This document shows positions 22,481 to 26,931 of a DNA stretch of 26,931 nt, in pieces. Every line of letters begins with the position of its first letter. The stretch's first letter is position 1. A program made the position numbers and the translations under genes. Below the pieces are notes generated by a model, which saw only the letters and a list, made by a program, of their open reading frames with translations, was not told where the DNA came from and did not search any database. Source of the DNA: an uncultured Sutterella sp. Lineage in GTDB: Bacteria > Pseudomonadota > Gammaproteobacteria > Burkholderiales > Burkholderiaceae_F. The stretch lies in the NCBI GenBank assembly GCA_900770335.1, contig CAAGKD010000079.1, positions 1 to 26,931 on the forward strand, given 5' to 3'.

Positions 22481-22513
22481 CCTTGTCACCCCCTTGTCAA
22501 GCCCTTGTCAAGG
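22481..22513 (+). repeat. Three 11-bp direct repeats next to attR
   Basis: CCTTGTCA begins at 22481, 22492 and 22503, exactly 11 bp apart, and ends 15 bp before the attR core. It is on the upstream side of int. Candidate arm-type integrase or excisionase sites that would also place bound protein over the int promoter. Confidence 0.65.
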
Positions 22514-22527
22514 ATGGGTGCGGGGGT

Positions 22528-22541
22528 CTCTCCTTCCGCCA
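22528..22541 (+). repeat. attR core
   Basis: CTCTCCTTCCGCCA, identical to the last 14 bases of tRNA-Ser, with no tRNA body before it. It marks the right limit of the integrated element. Confidence 0.85.
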
Positions 22542-22582
22542 GAACACATCGTTTGAATCTCTAGGATTCGGACAAGAGAGGC

Positions 22583-22614
22583 CCCCGCAGGCGATGCCGC
22601 GGGGATTTTCTTTT
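22583..22614 (+). terminator. Original tRNA-Ser terminator, displaced
   Basis: CCCCGC (22583-22588) pairs with GCGGGG (22599-22604) and is followed by ATTTTCTTTT. It sits 42 bases right of attR with no transcription unit ending there. This fits the terminator that tRNA-Ser had before the element inserted. Confidence 0.65.
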
Positions 22615-22664
22615 GCCTTTCACACGGCCCGCGCGGCGCCTGGCGCCGACGGGCCCGGACAGCC

Positions 22665-22694
22665 TTGACACAGCCCGGCCGGGAACCGTAATAT
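22665..22694 (+). promoter_or_regulatory. Promoter of tRNA-Gly
   Basis: A perfect TTGACA (22665-22670), an 18-bp spacer and TAATAT (22689-22694), 74 bases before the mature tRNA. Confidence 0.8.
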
Positions 22695-22768
22695 TCCTCT
22701 CCTCCACAGCGCGGACGCGAGGTCCGGCGGTTTCGGAAGGGTTGCCTTTCAGAATGTGGACGAGGAAT

Positions 22769-22843
22769 GCGGGCGTCGTATAACGGCCATTACCTGAGCT
22801 TCCCAAGCTCATGACGAGGGTTCGACTCCCTTCGCCCGCTCCA
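22769..22843 (+). tRNA. tRNA-Gly(CCC)
   Basis: A 75-nt cloverleaf with encoded CCA. Acceptor GCGGGCG (22769-22775) pairs with CGCCCGC (22833-22839), with discriminator T. The anticodon arm is TGAGC-TTCCCAA-GCTCA, giving CCC, which reads GGG codons. The T arm is GAGGG-TTCGACT-CCCTT with a closing wobble. Confidence 0.95.
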
Positions 22844-22853
22844 GGAACGCTGC

Positions 22854-22886
22854 AAGCCCGACAGGTCGAACTGCCGGGCTTTTGCT
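22854..22886 (+). terminator. Terminator after tRNA-Gly
   Basis: AAGCCCGACAG pairs with CTGCCGGGCTT with one A-C mismatch around GTCGAA, followed by TTTGCTTTATT. It starts ten bases after the CCA. Confidence 0.85.
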
Positions 22887-22986
22887 TTATTCAGCCCGCG
22901 CTCACACCGTACGAACGGCAGTGACGCGTCGCGCCCATAGAATCCGCTCATCGACATCACCTTCCGGACAAAGAGGAGGAAGAGAC

Positions 22987-23730
22987 ATGGCTGGAACGAA
23001 CCGCCTGATCACGCTCGACACCGAGACCACGGGCCTGAACGCCCAGGGCGGAGACCGGATCATCGAGATCGGCTGCGTCGCCCTCGAGGGCCGCACGATG
23101 AGCAGCTCCCCGGCCAATCATCTCCAGCTCTACGTCAACCCCGAGCGCGAGGTGCCCGCCGAGGCGGTGGCGATCCACGGCATCACGACGGAGTTCCTCG
23201 CCGAAAAGCCCAGGTTCGCCGACATCGCCGAGCAGTTCCTCGGCTTCGTCGAGGGTTCGACCCTCGTCATCCACAACGCGGCGTTCGACACGGGGTTCCT
23301 CGACATGGAGCTCGGCCGCATCGGCAAGGGCCGCATCGAGGACCACTGCCAGGTGATCGACACCGTGAGGCTCGCCAAGAAGCTCCTGCCCGGACGCGCT
23401 GTGAGCCTCGACGCCCTGTGCCGGTACTTCGAGATCGACAACTCCAACCGCACGCTGCACGGGGCGCTCCTTGACGCGGAGCTGCTCGCCGAGGTCTACA
23501 TCGCCCTCACGCGCGGCCAGGACACCCTCACGCTCGTCAACGAGGACATCGACAACCTGCCGCCCATCCCCGCGCCCGAAAGGTTCCGCATCATCCGGGC
23601 CTCGGAGGCCGAGCTCGCCGAGCACGAACGTATCCTCGACATCGCCGAAAAGAAGGCCAAGGCGACGCCCGCCTGGAGAAAGCGCGCCGCGCCCGAGCCG
23701 GCGCAGGCGCCTGAGGGCGAGACCGCCTGA
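22987..23730 (+). CDS. dnaQ: DNA polymerase III epsilon subunit (proofreading exonuclease)
   Basis: A 247-aa DnaQ, the 3'-5' exonuclease that removes misincorporated bases as part of the Pol III core. Seen: the DEDDh motifs in order, Exo I ITLDTETTGL with Asp11 and Glu13, Exo II HNAAFDTGFLD with Asp101, and Exo III TLHGALLDAELLAEVYIALT with His158 and Asp163. The C-terminal tail of about 65 residues is charged and Pro-rich, where the protein binds the polymerase subunit. The ATG at 22987 was chosen for GAGGAG ten bases upstream and the family's usual start; an earlier in-frame ATG adds 35 unlikely residues that overlap the terminator of tRNA-Gly. Length matches E. coli DnaQ (243 aa). Confidence 0.95.
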   Translation: MAGTNRLITLDTETTGLNAQGGDRIIEIGCVALEGRTMSSSPANHLQLYVNPEREVPAEAVAIHGITTEFLAEKPRFADIAEQFLGFVEGSTLVIHNAAFDTGFLDMELGRIGKGRIEDHCQVIDTVRLAKKLLPGRAVSLDALCRYFEIDNSNRTLHGALLDAELLAEVYIALTRGQDTLTLVNEDIDNLPPIPAPERFRIIRASEAELAEHERILDIAEKKAKATPAWRKRAAPEPAQAPEGETA

Positions 23731-23746
23731 GCTTCGTCTGGTCGGC

Positions 23747-23767
23747 GTTATTTTGTCGACAAATAAC
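23747..23767 (+). promoter_or_regulatory. Operator-like palindrome upstream of the ABC transporter
   Basis: Arms GTTATTT (23747-23753) and AAATAAC (23761-23767) flank TGTCGAC, giving an almost perfect 21-base palindrome 225 bases before the binding-protein start. No T-run follows it. A possible regulator site; the regulator is unknown. The remaining sequence to 23991 shows no gene, only a possible -10 box TATGAT at 23896-23901. Confidence 0.4.
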
Positions 23768-23991
23768 AGGCTCTTGCCGCCCATTTATCTCCAATCTCGC
23801 ATCAAACCTCGGGAAAATACCTCCCGGACTCCGATCCGAGCAAACCGAGGAGGATTTCAGCGCTGCGCGAGACGCACCCGCGCGCGCACGGCCGCTATGA
23901 TCCCCCCGAAATGACAGGCGGTCCGCGCACAGGCACGACAAGCGGCATGAGGCGCGCCCCGAGAACAAGCACACACGCGGAGAATTCCCTC

Positions 23992-24747
23992 ATGCAGCTC
24001 AAGAAATTCGTCCTTTGCGCCTGCGCCGTCGCGGCCTGCGGCATCAGCACCCTCTCGGCCGAGGCGCGCGACCTTCTTCGCGTCGGCACCGAGCCGACCT
24101 TCGCCCCGTTCGAGTTCCTCGACACGAAGTCGAAGGACTTCACGGGTTACGACATGGACCTCATCCGCGCCGTCGGCGAGAAGGCGGGCTACGAGGTGAA
24201 GATCCTCAACATGGGCTTTGACGCGCTGATCCCGGCGGTCCTCACGGGCCAGATCGACGTCATCGCCGCGGGCATCTCCATCACCCCGGAGCGCCAGAAG
24301 CGCGTTGACTTCACGACGCCCTACTACACCTCGGGCGTCTCGATGCTCGTGAAGAAGGCCGACGCGCAGAAGTTCCGCACGTTCGACGATCTCGCCGGCG
24401 CGCGCATCGCCGTCCAGATCGGCACCACGGGCGCCGAGAAGGCCAAGGGCGTCAAGCCCGCCAAGGTGACGAGCTTCAACACGACGAGCGAGGCGTTCAT
24501 GGACCTCATGACGGGCAACTCCGACGCGGTCCTGCTCGACCGCCCCGTGCTCGGCTACTACCTCAGGAACCAGGCCAAGGCCGCCAAGGTCCTCACGATT
24601 CCGCCCTTCATCTCCGACGCCGAGGAGTTCGGCTTCGCCGTGAAGAAGGGCAACAAGGCGCTGCTCGACAAGCTCAACGCCGCCTACGCCGAGCTCAAGG
24701 CCGCCGGCGAGCTCGACAAGATCCGCGCCAAGTGGTTCCAGGAATAA
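23992..24747 (+). CDS. Polar amino-acid ABC transporter, substrate-binding protein
   Basis: A 251-aa periplasmic binding protein of the family 3 type (His/Gln/Lys/Arg/Cys binders). Seen: a signal sequence with KK at 4-5, a hydrophobic core and a probable cleavage after LSAEA (residue 25). VAAC at 13-16 could alternatively be a lipobox, which would make it a lipoprotein. The mature protein opens LLRVGTEPTFAPFEFLD. FTGYDMDLIRAVGEKAGYEV, GFDALIPAVLTGQIDVIAAG and ISITPERQKRVDFTTPYY are classic family motifs. The ATG at 23992 has GGAGA upstream and gives the signal peptide its normal length. The permease gene follows. The exact amino acid carried cannot be read from sequence. Confidence 0.93.
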   Translation: MQLKKFVLCACAVAACGISTLSAEARDLLRVGTEPTFAPFEFLDTKSKDFTGYDMDLIRAVGEKAGYEVKILNMGFDALIPAVLTGQIDVIAAGISITPERQKRVDFTTPYYTSGVSMLVKKADAQKFRTFDDLAGARIAVQIGTTGAEKAKGVKPAKVTSFNTTSEAFMDLMTGNSDAVLLDRPVLGYYLRNQAKAAKVLTIPPFISDAEEFGFAVKKGNKALLDKLNAAYAELKAAGELDKIRAKWFQE

Positions 24748-24778
24748 GGCTCCTCCTGCGAACGAACCTTCCCCGCCA

Positions 24779-24803
24779 CGGCCGCCGGAGTTCCCGGCGG
24801 CCG
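24779..24803 (+). promoter_or_regulatory. Intercistronic hairpin between binding protein and permease
   Basis: A perfect 10-bp stem, CGGCCGCCGG (24779-24788) with CCGGCGGCCG (24794-24803), around AGTTC, without a T-run. In many transport operons such hairpins protect the upstream message and keep the binding protein in excess of the permease; here this is inference. Confidence 0.6.
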
Positions 24804-24844
24804 CGCGCGCATCCGCGACTTCCAACCAGAACCAGAAGAAAGCC

Positions 24845-25510
24845 ATGGAATTTGATTTCTCCCTGATCACGACGAGCCTGCCGCTTCTCATCCGCGGCGC
24901 CGGCCTCACTCTTGAGATCACGGCCCTCGCAGTGAGCCTCGGCCTCCTGCTCGGCCTCGTCCTCTCGCTCCTGCAGCTCTCGAAGTCGCCCCTGCTGCGC
25001 ATCCCCGCCAAGGTGTACGTGGACTTCATCCGCGGCACGCCGCTGCTCATCCAGATCTTCATCATCTACTTTGCGCTGCCGAACATCGTCGGCCACCGCA
25101 TCGACCCCTTCGTCGCGGCCGTGGCGGCGTGCTCGCTCAACTCGGGCGCCTACATCGCCGAGATCTTCCGCGGCGGCATCCAATCGATCTCGCTCGGCCA
25201 GATCCGCGCCGGCCTCTCGCTCGGCATGACCTACGGCCAGACGATGCGCTACATCGTCCTTCCGCAGGCCTTCAAGCGCATCATTCCGCCGATGGGCAAC
25301 GAGTTCATCGCGATGCTCAAGGACTCCTCGCTCGTCTCCGTGATCGGCTTCGAGGAGCTCACCCGCTCGGGCCAGCTCATCATCGCCGAGACCTACGGCA
25401 CCCTTGAGATCTGGACGTGCGTCGCGATCCTCTACCTCGTGATGACGCTCACCATCTCGCGGTTCGTCTCCTGGCTCGAGGGCCGCTTCAAGAAGTCCGA
25501 CGAGCGCTGA
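24845..25510 (+). CDS. Polar amino-acid ABC transporter, permease
   Basis: A 221-aa inner-membrane subunit of the HisM/GlnP type that forms the channel for the binding protein encoded just upstream. Seen: an N-terminal membrane segment from LTLEITALAVSLGLLLGLVL, then VYVDFIRGTPLLIQIFIIYF. Further segments lead to the coupling loop AGLSLGMTYGQTMRYIVLPQ (EAA-type motif) and AFKRIIPPMGNEFIAMLKDS, which contacts the ATPase. The last segment ends in RFVSWLEGRFKKSDER. An AGAAGAAAG stretch precedes the ATG. No ATPase gene follows; the next gene is rpsO, so the ATP-binding subunit must be encoded elsewhere. Confidence 0.94.
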   Translation: MEFDFSLITTSLPLLIRGAGLTLEITALAVSLGLLLGLVLSLLQLSKSPLLRIPAKVYVDFIRGTPLLIQIFIIYFALPNIVGHRIDPFVAAVAACSLNSGAYIAEIFRGGIQSISLGQIRAGLSLGMTYGQTMRYIVLPQAFKRIIPPMGNEFIAMLKDSSLVSVIGFEELTRSGQLIIAETYGTLEIWTCVAILYLVMTLTISRFVSWLEGRFKKSDER

Positions 25511-25575
25511 TCGCCGGCCCGCGGACGCACCGCCCCGTCCGACGAGCGGAGACGCAAAAAAGAGCTCCGTTTCGC

Positions 25576-25604
25576 TTGCGCTCGACCCGTCGGACGAATA
25601 AAAT
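25576..25604 (+). promoter_or_regulatory. rpsO promoter
   Basis: TTGCGC (25576-25581), a 17-bp spacer and TAAAAT (25599-25604). It gives an rpsO leader of about 60 nt. Confidence 0.65.
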
Positions 25605-25674
25605 TGCCGCTTTCACGGCTCGAGTCACAACGCTCGTGTCCGCAAGTTCCATCATCTCTTTGACAGGAAAATCC

Positions 25675-25938
25675 ATGTCTGAACTGACCAAGTCTGAGAT
25701 CGTTGCCAAGTTCCAGCGCGCCGAAGGCGACACTGGCTCTCCCGAGGTCCAGGTGGCCCTTCTGACCGCCCGCATCAACCACCTCACGGACCACTTCAAG
25801 GTCCACGCCAAGGATCACCACAGCCGCCGCGGCCTGCTTCGCATGGTCTCGCGCCGCCGCAAGCTCCTTGACTACCTCAAGCGCACCGACCTCAACGCCT
25901 ACCGCAAGCTGATCGACACGCTCAACCTGCGCAAGTAA
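25675..25938 (+). CDS. rpsO: 30S ribosomal protein S15
   Basis: An 87-aa S15, which binds 16S rRNA early in assembly of the small subunit. Seen: MSELTKSEIVAKFQRAEGDT, then GSPEVQVALLTARINHLTDH and the strongly conserved HAKDHHSRRGLLRMVSRRRK. The end, NLRK, is usual for the family. AGGA lies seven bases before the ATG. It is followed by pnp, the ancient rpsO-pnp order, where the two are usually co-transcribed and the message is processed in between. Confidence 0.98.
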   Translation: MSELTKSEIVAKFQRAEGDTGSPEVQVALLTARINHLTDHFKVHAKDHHSRRGLLRMVSRRRKLLDYLKRTDLNAYRKLIDTLNLRK

Positions 25939-25962
25939 GCTCGAAGAGATTCCTCAAAGACC

Positions 25963-25989
25963 ACGGCCTGCCGACTTCCGACAGGCCGT
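25963..25989 (+). terminator. Hairpin after rpsO
   Basis: ACGGCCTG (25963-25970) pairs with CAGGCCGT (25982-25989), but only a weak T content follows. It probably stops part of the transcription or marks the rpsO 3' end while allowing read-through to pnp. Confidence 0.55.
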
Positions 25990-26124
25990 AGTCCTATCTG
26001 AAACCCCCGTCCGATCGTTGACGACGCTCCCCTTCGCGCGGCACAGCCCCCTCCGGCTCGCAAGCGCGTTGCGATCAGAGCGCTCCGAAGCCCAAGCCAT
26101 TCTCGAAGCTCTCCGACCGCAGCG

Positions 26125-26159
26125 TGCCGCCGGCTCCCCCGAATCGGGGGACAGCGGCA
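26125..26159 (+). promoter_or_regulatory. Stem-loop in the pnp leader
   Basis: TCCCCCG-AAT-CGGGGGA (26135-26151) is enclosed by TGCCGC (26125-26130) with GCGGCA (26154-26159). It sits about 85 bases before the pnp start. In E. coli, PNPase controls its own message through a leader hairpin cut by RNase III; this is a plausible counterpart but is not shown. The gap 25939-26242 holds no gene. Confidence 0.5.
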
Positions 26160-26242
26160 GGGCCTGTGAAAACGGCGCAGCCCGCGGACAAGAAAGGCGT
26201 CAGCGAAAGGACATCACCCCCAAGAGCACAGGAACACATCCC

Positions 26243-26931
26243 ATGACGATGTTCAACAAGACTACGAAGTCCTTCCGCTTCGGCGACCACAACGTCACGC
26301 TCGAAACGGGCGAGATCGCCCGCCAGGCCACCGGCGCGGTCGTCTGCCGCATGGACGACACGGTGGTTCTCGCCACCGTCGTCTGCAAGAAGGAGACCAA
26401 GCCCGGCCAGGACTTCTTCCCCCTCACGGTCGACTACATCGAGAAGACCTACGCCGCCGGCCGCATCCCCGGGGGCTTCTTCAAGCGCGAGGGCCGTCCC
26501 TCCGAGAAGGAGACGCTCACGAGCCGCCTGATCGACCGTCCGATCCGCCCGCTCTTCCCGGACGGCTTCTTCAACGAAGTCCAGGTCATCATCCACGTCC
26601 TCTCCGCGGACCCCGCCGTTGATCCGGACATCCCCGCGATGATCGGCACCTCCGCCGCCCTCGCCGTCTCCGGCATCCCCTTCCGCGGTCCGATCGGCGC
26701 CTGCCGCGTGGGCTACATCAACGACCAGTTCGTTCTCAACCCCACCACCGAGCAGCTCAAGACCTCGCGCCTTGACCTCGTCGTCGCCGGCACCGAGCGC
26801 GCCGTCCTGATGGTCGAGTCCGAAGCTGACATCCTCTCCGAGAAGACGATGCTCGACGCCGTCATGTTCGGCCACCGCGAGATGCAGCCCGCCACCCGCG
26901 CGATCAACGAGCTCGTCGCCGAGGCCGGCAA
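26243..26931 (+). CDS. pnp: Polyribonucleotide nucleotidyltransferase, 3'-truncated
   Basis: The first 229 residues of PNPase, the phosphorolytic 3'-5' exoribonuclease of the RNA degradosome. Seen: MFNKTTKSFRFGDHNVTLET, then GEIARQATGAV, DDTVVLATVV, FFPLTVDYIEKTYAAGRIPG and GFFKREGRPSEKETLTSRLI. Next come DRPIRPLFPDGFFNEVQVI and AMIGTSAALAVSGIPFRGPI, all in the first RNase PH domain. The frame stays open to the last base, so the second PH, KH and S1 domains lie outside. The ATG at 26243 is used here; the ATG six bases later (MFNK) is equally possible and is the usual family start. Confidence 0.96.
   Translation, partial: MTMFNKTTKSFRFGDHNVTLETGEIARQATGAVVCRMDDTVVLATVVCKKETKPGQDFFPLTVDYIEKTYAAGRIPGGFFKREGRPSEKETLTSRLIDRPIRPLFPDGFFNEVQVIIHVLSADPAVDPDIPAMIGTSAALAVSGIPFRGPIGACRVGYINDQFVLNPTTEQLKTSRLDLVVAGTERAVLMVESEADILSEKTMLDAVMFGHREMQPATRAINELVAEAG

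Larger units (their letters stand above)
17976..22541. mobile_element. Integrated element in tRNA-Ser (4.55 kb)
   Basis: The segment is bounded by the 14-bp repeat CTCTCCTTCCGCCA. The left copy is the end of tRNA-Ser and the right copy (22528-22541) has no tRNA in front. Directly inside the right end is a tyrosine integrase of the kind that uses tRNA 3' ends. In order it contains a terminator, a decayed phage protein gene (minus), two small plus-strand genes of phage type, a small DNA-binding gene, hicAB and int (minus). No replication, capsid or transfer genes remain. It is best read as a remnant prophage or small satellite that now carries a toxin-antitoxin module. Confidence 0.85.

Noticed and set aside
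22555..22569. Short inverted repeat GAATC-TCTAG-GATTC beside attR
   Set aside because: Five-base arms are too short to be told from chance, and it lies outside the att core.

Overview
The window reads as chromosomal DNA of a GC-rich betaproteobacterium, most likely order Burkholderiales and possibly family Sutterellaceae. The basis is the style of the AlaS, RpsO, PNPase, ThyA and CstA sequences, the tRNA promoters and the strong GC bias at third codon positions. The family-level placement is inference and no database was consulted.

Layout. 1-746 is the 3' end of hemN. 1104-4006 is alaS overlapping a TusA-type gene, closed by a very strong terminator. 4346-4551 carries two identical tRNA-Arg(ACG) genes, each with its own promoter. 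An AT-richer, gene-free stretch with DnaA-box-like sites follows (4597-4861). The minus-strand pair thyA-dfrA (6263-4934) and then cstA (8226-6397) make up the next housekeeping block.

The most interesting block is 8499-17302. An orphan 185-aa protein on the minus strand faces three plus-strand genes: a 1233-aa protein, a 183-aa protein that looks like a CesT-family type III secretion chaperone, and a 1203-aa protein. The two giant proteins are full-length paralogues with matching N-termini, no signal peptide or membrane segment, and a shared C-terminal module. I interpret them as a pair of undescribed type III secretion substrates with a dedicated chaperone. No secretion apparatus gene lies in the window. 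A frameshifted DUF1178 gene (17721-17343, minus) follows.

17976-22541 is a 4.55-kb integrated element in the 3' end of tRNA-Ser(GGA), bounded by a 14-bp direct repeat. It holds a decayed fragment of a large phage protein, two small phage-type genes, a ribbon-type DNA-binding gene, a hicAB toxin-antitoxin module and a tyrosine integrase. Candidate integrase arm sites with 11-bp spacing occur near both ends. hicAB is bracketed by two copies of a terminator plus integrase-tail sequence, which suggests how it was captured.

The right end returns to housekeeping genes: tRNA-Gly(CCC), dnaQ, a polar amino-acid ABC transporter binding protein and permease without an adjacent ATPase, rpsO, and the 5' part of pnp, which runs off the window.
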